Shown: piece by piece, positions 1 to 8,966 of the stretch | Numbering within the stretch: position 1 is the stretch's first letter | Layout: each line of letters starts with the position of its first letter | Notes under the pieces: model-generated | Databases searched by the model: none | What the model saw: only the letters and a program-made list of their open reading frames with translations | What the model was told of the DNA's origin: nothing | NCBI RefSeq assembly: GCF_030159795.1 | Contig: NZ_BSND01000005.1 | Location: 620,001-684,000, forward strand | Length of the DNA: 64,000 nt | Direction: 5' to 3' | Source of the DNA: Methylophaga thalassica | GTDB lineage: Bacteria > Pseudomonadota > Gammaproteobacteria > Nitrosococcales > Methylophagaceae | Position numbers and translations under genes: made by a program

Positions 1-169
1 GGTTTTATGTCCGGCATTTGTCACCGATTGTCTCGAAACATTAGAAGAAATTGCCATTCGTGGCGAAGAAGTCTTTAAAGAAGCCGGCGGCGAGAAATTG
101 ACGCTCATTCCATGTATGAATGATGATCCGGCATGGGTAAATGTGCTAGCAGATTGGTGTCAAAATTAG
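1..169 (+). CDS. hemH: Ferrochelatase, C-terminal end (partial)
   Basis: The window opens inside this gene, with the reading frame starting at base 2 and the TAG at 167-169. The 55 visible residues contain the family's C-terminal signature: a P[12 protein letters not shown] block, then F-K-E-A-G-G and a conserved I-P-C-x-N-D. Ferrochelatase inserts ferrous iron into protoporphyrin IX in the last step of haem synthesis. The stop overlaps that of the convergent flgN by four bases, so there is no room for a terminator between them. The identification rests on this tail alone but the motif is distinctive. Confidence 0.9.
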   Translation, partial: VLCPAFVTDCLETLEEIAIRGEEVFKEAGGEKLTLIPCMNDDPAWVNVLADWCQN

Positions 170-654
170 ACGCGACCAATTAAAGGTTGTCTGACAACTT
201 GGCTGGTATATTCACCACCGGGTCCGTAAGCGCCAGTTTCGGGATCGCGTCCACGGAGAATAGATAAAGCCCTGACCAAATATTGCCGGTTTACATTGAT
301 AATGCCACCGTTTATTTGATTAAACTCCCGGCAAGTTTTTGCCACTTCACGAAGCCGTGATACCTGCATAGACATACGAGTTGCGTCGGCTTCTTCCTGG
401 TTTGCAATAAAGGCCTCTAAACCAGACTTTCCTGCTGGGAAACCGACAGCAGACAATAACTGCTCACGCTGTCGGGCAAGTTGCTCCAGCTTTAACAGGT
501 ACGGCTGTTTGAGTTTGGTTATTTCAGAGACTTTATCAACATCTGAAATTTTTAACGCATCGCGTTCCTGCTTTAACAGGCTTGCAAGTGCAGTACTATT
601 GCTGATTTCAGATTGTAAAATCGTACTCAGCTGCTGCATGGCATTCATTGACAT
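166..654 (-). CDS. flgN: Flagellar export chaperone FlgN
   Basis: FlgN is the cytoplasmic chaperone for the hook-filament junction proteins FlgK and FlgL. The 162-residue product is helical and charged with the family's usual size, and a Gly/Tyr-rich C-terminal tail. I chose the ATG at 654 because AAAGGA lies just upstream at a good distance; the frame is open to 690 but without a better start. It follows flgM by 13 bases on the same strand, the standard flgM-flgN order. Sequence conservation in this family is low, so the neighbouring flgM and flgA carry much of the assignment. Confidence 0.88.
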   Translation of the reverse strand: MSMNAMQQLSTILQSEISNSTALASLLKQERDALKISDVDKVSEITKLKQPYLLKLEQLARQREQLLSAVGFPAGKSGLEAFIANQEEADATRMSMQVSRLREVAKTCREFNQINGGIINVNRQYLVRALSILRGRDPETGAYGPGGEYTSQVVRQPLIGRV

Positions 655-667
655 GAGGATGTCCTTT

Positions 668-970
668 CTACAGGTTACCCTCAAAATCAATCATTTTTCG
701 TGCCAACTGTTGACTGTCCACCTGATAAGTGCCGTTATCAATTGCCGCTTTAATACTATCGACTTTAGTCTGATTCACAGTAGGGACATCAGCTAAGCTT
801 TTTTCTACCTGCGACAGTGTATCGCTTAAACTCACTTTATCACTTTCCGTGTTTGGGCTTGATGTTGTCACTGACGGTGATTTTTCTGCCGTCTCATTGC
901 GTTCACCTACATTTCGTGACGGGTTATATTCCGTCTGAGATGGTGGTTTAATACTATTAATATCAGACAT
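668..970 (-). CDS. flgM: Anti-sigma-28 factor FlgM
   Basis: FlgM binds and inhibits FliA (sigma-28) until the hook-basal body is finished, when it is exported. The 100-residue protein has a polar, Ser/Thr/Asn-rich disordered N-terminal half and a C-terminal sigma-binding helix region from about residue 60 (V-D-S-I-K-x-A-I-D-N-G-T-Y followed by LARKMIDFE). That I-D-N-G-x-Y pattern is typical of the family. A sigma-28-type promoter lies 31 bases upstream (1002-1028), which agrees with the known autogenous control of flgM by FliA. Confidence 0.95.
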   Translation of the reverse strand: MSDINSIKPPSQTEYNPSRNVGERNETAEKSPSVTTSSPNTESDKVSLSDTLSQVEKSLADVPTVNQTKVDSIKAAIDNGTYQVDSQQLARKMIDFEGNL

Positions 971-1001
971 ATAAGCTGTCTCCGTTTATCTTATGTTTGT
1001 T

Positions 1002-1028
1002 GTATCGGCAGCAAAGAAAGAAAGTTGA
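1002..1028 (-). promoter_or_regulatory. Sigma-28 (FliA)-type promoter for flgM
   Basis: On the minus strand TCAACTTT (1028-1021) is followed by exactly 11 bases and GCCGATAC (1009-1002). Against the FliA consensus TAAAGTTT-N11-GCCGATAA this matches 6 of 8 and 7 of 8 bases with the ideal spacer. It lies in the flgA-flgM gap, so flgM-flgN can be transcribed independently of flgA. Confidence 0.7.
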
Positions 1029-1035
1029 GAATTTT

Positions 1036-1734
1036 TTACATTGTCACCTGAACAATGCCTGGCGCCTGTACGACACCTTCTACCACCCGGTTTGAAGAAT
1101 TATTTTTTACTTTAATTTTATCACCTAAAACGGCATCTTCCATCGCCATGCCATTCATCCTCACTTCCATAGATCCTGCTTGAGCAACAAGTATGACTTG
1201 TTCACCTCGCTGAACGACTTTCTGTTGCTTGAGACTACGTGGAGTCAGCGCTGTTCCCATAGCAACGGGATACTTTAACTGTTGACCTAATACCTTGTTA
1301 GTTGAAAGTAAAAAACCTTGCCGTAAGTCACTAATATCCTGCATAACAATTTTAACATCGGATGCTTTCAAAGTCTGATTTGCTGACAACGCTTTAGCTG
1401 CCACAACGACAGGGCGCATGACTTTGACTTGAACAGCTACGTATACAGTCCACTCTATTGGCGCAAGACAGCGGATGCCGATAGTTCTTTTTCCAACTGT
1501 ATTAGCATTGGATGTAGAAAAAGCTTCTAAATCACCAGAACAGGCTTGCAGTCGTAAGCGTTTATCCATAGCATCAACAATCACTTGAGGATTGTCGTAA
1601 TAGGCTTGTGCATCGTTCATGGCAAAAACGTAAGCAGTTTGCTCAATTCCGGCTAAAGCTTGTAAAGATTCGGCATTTACAGAAGGCGTCAAAAAAACGA
1701 CACTTAGAAAGCATAAAAAAAATCTACGAATCAT
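1036..1734 (-). CDS. flgA: Flagellar basal body P-ring formation protein FlgA
   Basis: FlgA is a periplasmic chaperone that assists assembly of the FlgI P-ring. The 232-residue protein starts with a signal peptide (MIRRFFLCFLSVVFLTPSVNA) followed by a SAF-type fold. The C-terminal portion has the family's typical features, including V-x-A-x-x-L-x-x-x-Q-x-L-x-A-S-D-V at about residues 115-130 and V-x-R-G-E-Q-V near residue 175. Length is normal. The start at 1734 gives a clean signal peptide. It is divergent from cheV and upstream of flgM, the common gammaproteobacterial arrangement. Confidence 0.92.
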   Translation of the reverse strand: MIRRFFLCFLSVVFLTPSVNAESLQALAGIEQTAYVFAMNDAQAYYDNPQVIVDAMDKRLRLQACSGDLEAFSTSNANTVGKRTIGIRCLAPIEWTVYVAVQVKVMRPVVVAAKALSANQTLKASDVKIVMQDISDLRQGFLLSTNKVLGQQLKYPVAMGTALTPRSLKQQKVVQRGEQVILVAQAGSMEVRMNGMAMEDAVLGDKIKVKNNSSNRVVEGVVQAPGIVQVTM

Positions 1735-1816
1735 GCGAGTTTACCTAATATGTGAGGTTAAAAAACTTCTTGATTTCAATGCTGCAAGTTATATGCCTAG
1801 ACTCAATCGCAAAAAC

Positions 1817-1843
1817 TCAAGACTTGTTAAGCATTGCCGATAG
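1817..1843 (+). promoter_or_regulatory. Sigma-28-type promoter for cheV
   Basis: TCAAGACT (1817-1824), an 11-base spacer and GCCGATAG (1836-1843) match the FliA consensus at 5 of 8 and 7 of 8 positions. The element ends 25 bases before the cheV ATG chosen here, which also supports that start over the upstream in-frame codons. Confidence 0.6.
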
Positions 1844-1868
1844 CATCATTAAGTATAGAGGAGTCAAC

Positions 1869-2789
1869 ATGAGCAGCATTATTGATGGTGTAGACCAACG
1901 TACCAACCTTGCCGGTACGAATCGTCTGGAGTTATTGTTATTTCGTCTAGGCACCGCTCAGCTTTACGGCATTAACGTTTTTAAAGTTCGTGAAGCGATT
2001 GCTTGTCCGGCCTTAACCAAGCTTCCACAATCTCATCCTAATATTAAAGGTATGGCCTCTATACGTGGACAAACAGTCAGCATTGTTGATTTATCACAAA
2101 GCATCGGACGTCGACCTATACAAGATATGGCAGAGAGTTTTGTCATCCTCGCCGAATATAACCGTTCTGTTCAAGGATTTTTAGTCACCTCTGTTGAACG
2201 TATTATTAATATCAGTTGGTCTGATGTATTACCGCCACCAGCAGCATCAGGTGCCAGCAGTTATCTGACTGCTATTACCAAATTTGAAGACAAGTTAGTC
2301 CAGATTATTGATGTTGAGCAAGTTTTAGCCGAGGTGATGGGTATTCAGGCTGACGTATCTTCTGAGTTAGTCAATAATTATTCTGAACATAACCAAGAGA
2401 TACGACAACATATTCTGGTGGTTGATGACTCCAGTGTGGCCAGAAATCAGATTAAACGCACGCTTGAGCAAATTGGCTTAGAAATTACCTTAGCTAAAAA
2501 TGGTAAGGAAGCTCTGGATATGCTCAAGGCGTGGAAAGCAAATGGTGAAGATATCTATGAAAAAATCGCCTTAATGATATCCGATATCGAAATGCCAGAG
2601 ATGGATGGTTATACACTGACATCTGAAGTTAGAAATGACCCGGCAATGAAGAGTTTGCCAATCCTATTACATACCTCAATGAGCGGCACATTTAATCAGG
2701 CACTGGTTTCAAAAGTCGGTGCAGATAAATTTATCCCTAAATTTTCTGCTGATGAACTAGCGGCAGCAGTACAGTCAATGCTGAAATAA
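1869..2789 (+). CDS. cheV: Chemotaxis coupling protein CheV
   Basis: CheV couples receptors to CheA like CheW and carries a receiver domain that tunes adaptation. The 306-residue product has a CheW-like domain at about residues 12-165 (LLFRLG start, S-I-R-G-Q-T-V-S-I-V-D-L core) and a receiver domain at about 178-305. The probable phospho-acceptor is Asp239 in SDIEMPEMDG. The frame extends back to 1752, but the ATG at 1869 has GAGGA at the right distance and follows a sigma-28-type promoter. In many relatives cheR and the flgB operon follow; here a terminator and an unrelated ABC operon come next. Confidence 0.93.
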   Translation: MSSIIDGVDQRTNLAGTNRLELLLFRLGTAQLYGINVFKVREAIACPALTKLPQSHPNIKGMASIRGQTVSIVDLSQSIGRRPIQDMAESFVILAEYNRSVQGFLVTSVERIINISWSDVLPPPAASGASSYLTAITKFEDKLVQIIDVEQVLAEVMGIQADVSSELVNNYSEHNQEIRQHILVVDDSSVARNQIKRTLEQIGLEITLAKNGKEALDMLKAWKANGEDIYEKIALMISDIEMPEMDGYTLTSEVRNDPAMKSLPILLHTSMSGTFNQALVSKVGADKFIPKFSADELAAAVQSMLK

Positions 2790-2816
2790 AAAAAGGCTCT
2801 TTTCAGAGCCTTTTTT
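2788..2816. terminator. Bidirectional terminator between cheV and the ABC operon
   Basis: GGCTCT (2795-2800), loop TTTC and AGAGCC (2805-2810) are flanked by seven A on the left and six T on the right. The element can therefore end transcription of both converging genes. Confidence 0.85.
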
Positions 2817-2820
2817 ATGC

Positions 2821-3954
2821 CTAGCGGAGTGGTCCAAAACCATTTAAATCAGCCGGCATTGGGATAACATTATTTTTTTCTGTAACAATATCCGCTTTCG
2901 CTCTCATCAGATTAGTCCCTGTAAAACCACTGACACGATATACCCAGTCAGACAGTTTTTTATTTAAGGCTTCAGCTTCAGTTTTGACTTGTTCTTCTGA
3001 TTTCAGTACATCAAGCGCTTTAATATCATCAGATGCTTCGCTGATCAGTTCCGGCTGATAATCCGCAGATAACGTTGTGTAGTAGAAACCATCAATAAAT
3101 GACGTTTTGGTGGTTATCACCAAACCGTCAAATGTAATAAATCGCGCAATAACCACGTCCGCGTCGCCCCGATTAAAATCTTTTTTCGGTAACACGTCTT
3201 CCATACGCAACTGATGTAATGATCCCGCTATGTCGTACCCCAACTGAGGATATTTAAATACGGTTTTTTCACCCGACTCAGGTGTGCCAAATTTGTCTTT
3301 TTTGCCTAAATTTACCAGCGTAGCAATATCACCATTAGGCTGAATAATTTCCACCCGAGCAATACGTTCACGCGCTAAATCAATCACCTGACTATCAATC
3401 CAGTTCAACATCACAGGGCTAATCAGCAAGTAGCCTTCGGCTAACCAGCTTTGCTCGTCACCTACACGCCTGACATAAAACTGTTTAGGGCCGGCACTGG
3501 CGACAGTCACGTCACGTTGCTTACCTAATAGTAAGCCTGCAATGTCATTATCTCCATGCTTTAACAACACTTTGATCGAATCACCATCAGGCGTTTCAGG
3601 CTTAGCGCCATCCACGCCCAGCACAGCATATTGCTCTGGATTAGAGGTCTTTTTCTCCATCAGCTTTGCTTCTGATAGATCAATCAACATACGCTTCACT
3701 TCATCAAAGTTTGCTGGATAGTTGTAGTGATCAGGAATAAACCAGTCTTCCCCTTCTCGATGCAGTGAAAACTGATCTTCACCACTGCTGAATTGAATAT
3801 TATCTACCTGACTCAATTCACTGAATAAATCAGGAAACAACAATCCATAATCATCATCATTATCATCAGTTCGATAAATGGTTACTAACATCAGCAATAC
3901 CATCACGACTGTAATAATGAAAAGAATAGTCAAACTGTTGAATTTTTTTGTCAT
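2821..3954 (-). CDS. DUF4340 membrane-anchored protein of a GldG-type ABC operon
   Basis: The 377-residue protein has one N-terminal membrane helix (about residues 8-26) and a long extracytoplasmic part beginning with F-x-L-x-R-x-G-x-x-W, followed by repeats of the same beta fold (D-G-x-x-I-x-x-L-L-x-H, and a G-K-Q-R-D block near residue 140). This is the DUF4340 family, often the last gene after a GldG-like protein. Its biochemical role is unknown. It follows the GldG-like gene by 38 bases and is last of the four-gene operon. The assignment comes from the pattern and the neighbours; a substrate cannot be given. Confidence 0.8.
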   Translation of the reverse strand: MTKKFNSLTILFIITVVMVLLMLVTIYRTDDNDDDYGLLFPDLFSELSQVDNIQFSSGEDQFSLHREGEDWFIPDHYNYPANFDEVKRMLIDLSEAKLMEKKTSNPEQYAVLGVDGAKPETPDGDSIKVLLKHGDNDIAGLLLGKQRDVTVASAGPKQFYVRRVGDEQSWLAEGYLLISPVMLNWIDSQVIDLARERIARVEIIQPNGDIATLVNLGKKDKFGTPESGEKTVFKYPQLGYDIAGSLHQLRMEDVLPKKDFNRGDADVVIARFITFDGLVITTKTSFIDGFYYTTLSADYQPELISEASDDIKALDVLKSEEQVKTEAEALNKKLSDWVYRVSGFTGTNLMRAKADIVTEKNNVIPMPADLNGFGPLR

Positions 3955-3992
3955 GTTATAAACCTATTATCGAGTCGACTAAAACAGCATCG

Positions 3993-5906
3993 TTATTGCT
4001 GGCTACGTGCTTTATTGCGTTTCCGGATACGCATCCAGCCAGTGAAAACCGCTAATAATCCGACTAATATCGGTACCAAACCTATATTGAAAAACTTCAA
4101 CTGTGCATCAAGTTTATCAATATCTTTACGCAAGTTAGCCTGTACATCACGAAGTTGTTGTTGAGTCTTATTGGCGGTCAGACGGAATTCAGCAATTTCC
4201 TTTTGTTGCTCAGGAGATAATATTTGTTGTCCTGAACCACTACGCTGGACTTGCATACGGGCGATACGTTGCTGCGTTTCTTTCAGCTTGTTCTGTAATT
4301 CACGCTCTTTGGTACGGAAGCGTTTTTCGGCATCACGTTGCAGCTCAATTACCTTGTAAAAAGGTCTGGAAAAACCTGCTCGGGAACGGATACTGATTAA
4401 CCCTTCACTGCCTGTCATATCCTCAATAGCATTAATCAGAAAATCAATGTTATTTGATGTATTAAAGGCTAATTGCTTGCCATAAAAGTCCTGAGTTTCG
4501 ACCCAAAAACGATCATCCAGCATATCGACATCAGCAATGGCGATAACATCAATATCACTCTTAGCTTTATCTAAATGGCCTGGCATTTTTTTCAACTCAC
4601 CAGACACCGTTTTCGCGCCATCTGGGAACGCTGTTTTTACCTCGCCTTGGGCGCGAATAGCCATTGGATAACTAATTGTCCCCGGTTGATATTTCGTCAA
4701 CAGGGCAACAGGATCATTACGGAATTGAACCACCCGCTTATCCACCAGCATCGCTTCGTTGCTTGATGAGAATAAAGGCGTAATTTTTGTGGTATGACCA
4801 TCCAGAATCTCAAAACGCCCTGGAGTGGCAACATTCAATTGACGTAAAGCTGAGGTGATACGCTCATCTTTATTAAAGTTGCCTTTGGTCAACTTCTGCC
4901 AGAGTACATAATCGATGGGCTGATAATCTGTCTTAGCACCAAAATCCACTTTCGTTGCGGTTTTACGATCTGCTACGACATCAGTATTGGAACGCTTAAA
5001 GCCCCATGCCTCAAATAATTCATCCATATTTGAGCTGCGAGGCGCCAACATGGCACTCATTGGATTGTCCGGATCCTTTTTCGGCTTATCGACTTCTGCG
5101 TAAGGGTCAACAAAGGTAATCAACTTACCACCAGCCAACACGTACTGATCGATCGCATAGAGCGTACTTTCAGACAGCTCTTTGGGATGAATCACCACTA
5201 ATGCATCCATACTTGAGGGAATGCGGCGAACGTCGGTAGGTAGCATAGAGACATTAAACATCTGACGTAACTCAGCCATCATGGCCCAAGGTTTGGCACC
5301 ATCAGCAGAGGCGACTTCACCTTTTAAAGGATCGTACTGCTCACCATCAACTTCCAGAGAGCTAATCACCCCCACCGTTTTTCTGTTGTTGTTAGACAGT
5401 TTGTATATCAATTTTGTCAGATCATATTCCAGCGTATCTTCTTTTTCTGGCTGAAAGAAAGGAATCGTTTCAACACCATCTACTTCATTGGTACCTGCCA
5501 AACCAAAATATAATGGATCTGATTCGCCATCAATCGGCACAGACTGCAAACCATATTGATCAGCACGCTGTTCATCGGATGAAAAAGGTTCAGGGTTCAT
5601 TACAAACAAACGAATCTTGCCATTCGAAGCTCGTTGATATTCAAGCAATAGTTCCTGAACACGTTGTGCATAGGATTTCAAACTAGGCAACGCCTGAGCT
5701 GCTTTTTCTGTGTAATAAAAACGCAGACTAATCGGCTCTTTCATCGATTTGAGAATGTTAACCGTGCCATCGGATAAGGTGTAAAGATTATCCTCAGTCA
5801 AATCAACACGTGCTGATTTGAAGTTGCCATTGACCACAATATTGAATGATACAAACAGAATGATGGCCAGAATCAGACCTGTTGCAGATAATAGTTGTTT
5901 ATTCAT
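3993..5906 (-). CDS. GldG-like ABC transport auxiliary protein
   Basis: This 637-residue protein has an N-terminal membrane helix (about 6-26), a long extracytoplasmic region with the GldG-type domain (N-x-Y-T-L-S near residue 43, then the I-S-L-R-F-Y-Y-T stretch), a predicted coiled coil at about 530-600 and a C-terminal helix (about 608-626) before a basic tail. GldG is known from Bacteroidetes gliding motility, but related ABC_transp_aux proteins are widespread in non-gliding bacteria. It lies 15 bases after the permease. What the complex moves or remodels is unknown. I would not call it a motility gene in this organism. Confidence 0.85.
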   Translation of the reverse strand: MNKQLLSATGLILAIILFVSFNIVVNGNFKSARVDLTEDNLYTLSDGTVNILKSMKEPISLRFYYTEKAAQALPSLKSYAQRVQELLLEYQRASNGKIRLFVMNPEPFSSDEQRADQYGLQSVPIDGESDPLYFGLAGTNEVDGVETIPFFQPEKEDTLEYDLTKLIYKLSNNNRKTVGVISSLEVDGEQYDPLKGEVASADGAKPWAMMAELRQMFNVSMLPTDVRRIPSSMDALVVIHPKELSESTLYAIDQYVLAGGKLITFVDPYAEVDKPKKDPDNPMSAMLAPRSSNMDELFEAWGFKRSNTDVVADRKTATKVDFGAKTDYQPIDYVLWQKLTKGNFNKDERITSALRQLNVATPGRFEILDGHTTKITPLFSSSNEAMLVDKRVVQFRNDPVALLTKYQPGTISYPMAIRAQGEVKTAFPDGAKTVSGELKKMPGHLDKAKSDIDVIAIADVDMLDDRFWVETQDFYGKQLAFNTSNNIDFLINAIEDMTGSEGLISIRSRAGFSRPFYKVIELQRDAEKRFRTKERELQNKLKETQQRIARMQVQRSGSGQQILSPEQQKEIAEFRLTANKTQQQLRDVQANLRKDIDKLDAQLKFFNIGLVPILVGLLAVFTGWMRIRKRNKARSQQ

Positions 5907-5921
5907 CGTCGCAATTCTCTC

Positions 5922-6662
5922 CTAGTCAGCCTTACGAGCATTGACGATAAGGGCGTTAGCAAACAGCCAGATAACGATTAATGAAATGAAATACATCATA
6001 TCTCGCATATCAATTACGCCTTTGCTGATAGCGTCAAAATGGGTCAAGAAACTAAACGAGCTCACTGTTTCCACTAATGTCTTAGGTGCCCAGCCGCTGA
6101 AAAAGTCAATGACGATACCATAGCCGCTCAGTACAAATACCAAGCTAATAATCAGGCTAATCACAAAGGCAATCACCTGATTTTTGGTAATCGCTGAGAT
6201 ACATGAGCCAATGGCCAGAAAACCGCCCGCCATTAATAAACTGCCTAAGAAACTCGCCACAATGACACCATTATCAGGATTACCCAGATAATTCACGGTA
6301 ATCCACAATGGAAAATTCAAAAACAACGCTAAGCCAGTAAACGCCCAGGCCGCGAGGAATTTACCAATAACGGCTTCAAAAACAGAAACAGGTAAGGTCA
6401 TCAATAACTCAATTGAGCCACTCTTACGTTCTTCGGCCCATAAACGCATTGATATGGCCGGAATCAACAAGATGTACAACCATGGATGCATGGAGAAGAA
6501 AGGATAAAGGTCGGCTTCACCGCGTTCGAAAAAGTTACCAACATAGAATGTTGAAAAGCCAGTTAACAACAAGAAAATGATAATGAAAACATAAGCCACC
6601 GGTGTAGCAAAATAGCCATTAAACTCACGTTTCATAATGAACCAGATATTACGCATATTCAT
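5922..6662 (-). CDS. ABC-2 type permease of the GldG-type operon
   Basis: The 246-residue integral membrane protein has about six helices and the N-terminal K-R-E-F-x-x-Y-F-x-x-P-V-A-Y signature seen in GldF and other ABC-2 permeases. A W-A-E-E-R-K-S-G-S-I-E-L-L-x-T-L-P-V block at about residues 75-92 is the conserved cytoplasmic coupling region. Its ATG overlaps the stop of the ATPase gene by one base, so the two are translationally coupled and almost certainly form one transporter. Confidence 0.9.
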   Translation of the reverse strand: MNMRNIWFIMKREFNGYFATPVAYVFIIIFLLLTGFSTFYVGNFFERGEADLYPFFSMHPWLYILLIPAISMRLWAEERKSGSIELLMTLPVSVFEAVIGKFLAAWAFTGLALFLNFPLWITVNYLGNPDNGVIVASFLGSLLMAGGFLAIGSCISAITKNQVIAFVISLIISLVFVLSGYGIVIDFFSGWAPKTLVETVSSFSFLTHFDAISKGVIDMRDMMYFISLIVIWLFANALIVNARKAD

Positions 6663-7609
6663 CAGTTTTTGGCTCCCGTACTAGGCATGGTAATACTACG
6701 GAAAACTTCATCCAGGCGACCTGCTTCCGCATGCAAGGCATCAATGCTCCAGCCATTCTCACGAATTTTCTCTGATAAGTCCGCGGTAATTTGCTGTCCA
6801 TCTTTTGGATAGACTCTGAAGCCAGCCCCTTCCACAGGTTCAACTTGAGCAACAAACGGCAATGAGTTCAAGAAGGTCTCGAATGCCTTTTGTTCGACAT
6901 TAGCGACATTGACCACAACGGCATGGTAATAACGTGATTTTGATTCCAGTTGTTGAGGTGTGCCGTCAAACTTCACTTTACCGTTAGCAATAACAACGTT
7001 ACGCGTACACAGAGCGTGTACTTCTTCGAGAATATGGGTAGAGATGATAATGGCTTTATCTTCCGCCATTTCGTTAATTAATGTTCTGACTTCGTGTTTT
7101 TGATTCGGATCGAGACCATCTGTAGGTTCATCAAGAATTAACACGGGCGGATTATGCAAAATAGACTGAGCCAGACCAACACGACGCTTGTACCCTTTCG
7201 ACAGGGTTTCAATCGGTTGATACATGACATTGGTAATTCTTGCCCGCTCAGCTGCACTGTCGACAGCACGACGTCTGTCAGCCCCTTTAATTCCTCGAAT
7301 TTCAGCAATAAACTTCAGGAAACTATCCGGCGTCATATCCGCGTAAGCCGGTGCCCCCTCAGGAAGATATCCTAAATGTGCTTTCACCGAAATAGGGTCT
7401 GTCAGCACGTCATAACCACAAACTCTTACTGTACCTCTTGTCGGTGTCAAAAACCCGGTAATCATTTTCATCGTCGTTGATTTGCCGGCACCATTTGGGC
7501 CTAAAAACCCTAGCACTTCGCCTTTACTGACAGAAAATGACACACCATCAACGGCTTTGATCGCACCAAAATATTTGGCCAGATCATCGATCTCAATTCT
7601 CAATGTCAT
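6662..7609 (-). CDS. ABC transporter ATPase of the GldG-type operon
   Basis: The 315-residue protein has Walker A G-P-N-G-A-G-K-S-T (about residues 38-46), the signature L-S-K-G-Y-K-R-R (about 137-144), Walker B L-I-L-D-E-P-T-D-G-L-D, and an H-switch histidine in the ISTHILEE segment. The last 95 residues form an extra domain as in GldA/NatA-type ATPases. It is the first gene of the operon ATPase-permease-GldG-DUF4340. Energy coupling of the membrane complex is its clear role; the substrate is not known. Confidence 0.9.
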   Translation of the reverse strand: MTLRIEIDDLAKYFGAIKAVDGVSFSVSKGEVLGFLGPNGAGKSTTMKMITGFLTPTRGTVRVCGYDVLTDPISVKAHLGYLPEGAPAYADMTPDSFLKFIAEIRGIKGADRRRAVDSAAERARITNVMYQPIETLSKGYKRRVGLAQSILHNPPVLILDEPTDGLDPNQKHEVRTLINEMAEDKAIIISTHILEEVHALCTRNVVIANGKVKFDGTPQQLESKSRYYHAVVVNVANVEQKAFETFLNSLPFVAQVEPVEGAGFRVYPKDGQQITADLSEKIRENGWSIDALHAEAGRLDEVFRSITMPSTGAKN

Positions 7610-7771
7610 AACAAAAGCGTCCCCCGCTTCCTAATCATTTTTGCAAACCTGTCATTATTCTGAGGTGAAGCAATTTAAGTCAAGCTTGAATTGTCTTTCA
7701 TCAACCCCATTGTCTTAAAGATTCATAGCGCATAAGCTGTCACATAACACTCCCACTTATTCAGATATGAG

Positions 7772-8833
7772 ATGTCAATGAAACGCTTAACACATAAAAT
7801 CCGTGATTTCGGCTGGTCAGTCAGCGACAGTTTTGCCGATACCACAACTCGTCAACGTATCATTAAGACCACCGGCGTCATCATAGGTGTGATTGCATCC
7901 ATTATGGTCATTCTGATGGTGTGGTGGAGCATCGCCCCCAGTGAATTTGACCCCACTGAAAATGCCAGAATTATGGCATCTCAACAGCAACAACAACTGG
8001 TAACCGGTTATACATCCACAGCGACACTCATCACACTCGCTGAAAAGCTACTGGATAAACCGGGTGGCTACTTGAGCAATGATGTCATGCCACCATCCGT
8101 GTGGATGGACAATATCCCTCGCTGGGAGTTCGGTGTGCTGGTGCAGATTCGTGATTTTGCTCGGGTCTTGCGCAATGACATCAGTCGTTCACAATCACAA
8201 TCACGTGAAGATGAGGATCTGGCGATTGCTGAACCTCAGTTTAACTTTAATTCCAACTCCTGGTTATTCCCGCCCACTGAACGTGAATACCGTGCGGGCA
8301 TTAAGTCTCTTAAATCCTACTTAGCGAGATTGAGCAGTAATCAGGATGATGCTCAATTTTATGCCAGGGCCGATAACTTAGTCGCCTGGTTATCCGTGGC
8401 AGAAAAACGTCTTGGTAGCTTGTCACAGCGCTTAACCGCCAGTGTGGGTCAGGTCCGAATTAATACTGACTTAGCCGGTGATGCTGAGGCGCTGCAATCA
8501 ACCCCTTTAGCAGATGAAGTGGTGACAAAAACGCCTTGGAATAAAATCGACGACGTATTCTACGAAGCGCGAGGAACAACCTATGCCCTCATCCATTTAT
8601 TGAAAGCCGTCGAATATGATTTTTCTGATGTCTTAAGGAAGAAAAACGCTCTAGTCAGCCTTCGTCAGATCATTCGCGAACTGGAAGCCACACAGGAGCC
8701 GGTGTTAAGCCCGGTCATTTTGAATGGGAATGGGTTTGGCTTATTCGCTAACCATTCATTAGTGATGGCTTCTTACGTGTCTCGGGCCAATGCGGCTTTG
8801 ATCGATTTAAGAGATCTGTTAAATCGAGGATAA
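7772..8833 (+). CDS. DUF2333 family inner-membrane protein
   Basis: The 353-residue product has a short basic cytoplasmic N terminus, one membrane helix (about 33-53, rich in Ile/Val) with a W-W-S-I-x-P-x-x-F-D motif just outside, and a mostly helical soluble remainder. This pattern fits DUF2333, a family of unknown function common in marine gammaproteobacteria. ATG codons at 7772 and 7778 are both possible and neither has a strong ribosome binding site. It is divergent from the ABC operon, sharing a 162-base gap that should hold both promoters. Confidence 0.75.
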   Translation: MSMKRLTHKIRDFGWSVSDSFADTTTRQRIIKTTGVIIGVIASIMVILMVWWSIAPSEFDPTENARIMASQQQQQLVTGYTSTATLITLAEKLLDKPGGYLSNDVMPPSVWMDNIPRWEFGVLVQIRDFARVLRNDISRSQSQSREDEDLAIAEPQFNFNSNSWLFPPTEREYRAGIKSLKSYLARLSSNQDDAQFYARADNLVAWLSVAEKRLGSLSQRLTASVGQVRINTDLAGDAEALQSTPLADEVVTKTPWNKIDDVFYEARGTTYALIHLLKAVEYDFSDVLRKKNALVSLRQIIRELEATQEPVLSPVILNGNGFGLFANHSLVMASYVSRANAALIDLRDLLNRG

Positions 8834-8919
8834 AATCCTACAAAAGAAGGGTATTTGACCTATACATCAGGGCAAATCACCCAACCAGGTCAAAAAATAA
8901 CATCTTATTATTGAATTAT

Positions 8920-8941
8920 CCGGCCCCGGAACAGGGGCTGG
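8920..8941 (+). other. Hairpin in the leader of the cytochrome c gene
   Basis: CCGGCCCC (8920-8927), loop GGAACA and GGGGCTGG (8934-8941) make an eight-pair GC-rich stem with one G-T pair. No T run follows, so it may be the end of the DUF2333 transcript or part of the untranslated leader of the cytochrome gene, whose start is 25 bases away. Confidence 0.45.
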
Positions 8942-8966
8942 AAGTTCAGATTTAATGGAGATGTTC

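Noticed and set aside
509-796. Plus-strand open frame opposite flgN and flgM
   Set aside because: It lies wholly opposite two well-identified flagellar genes and has no ribosome binding site or family resemblance.
3993-5906. Gliding motility function for the GldG-like gene
   Set aside because: The ABC auxiliary family is widespread in bacteria that do not glide and no other gld genes are visible.
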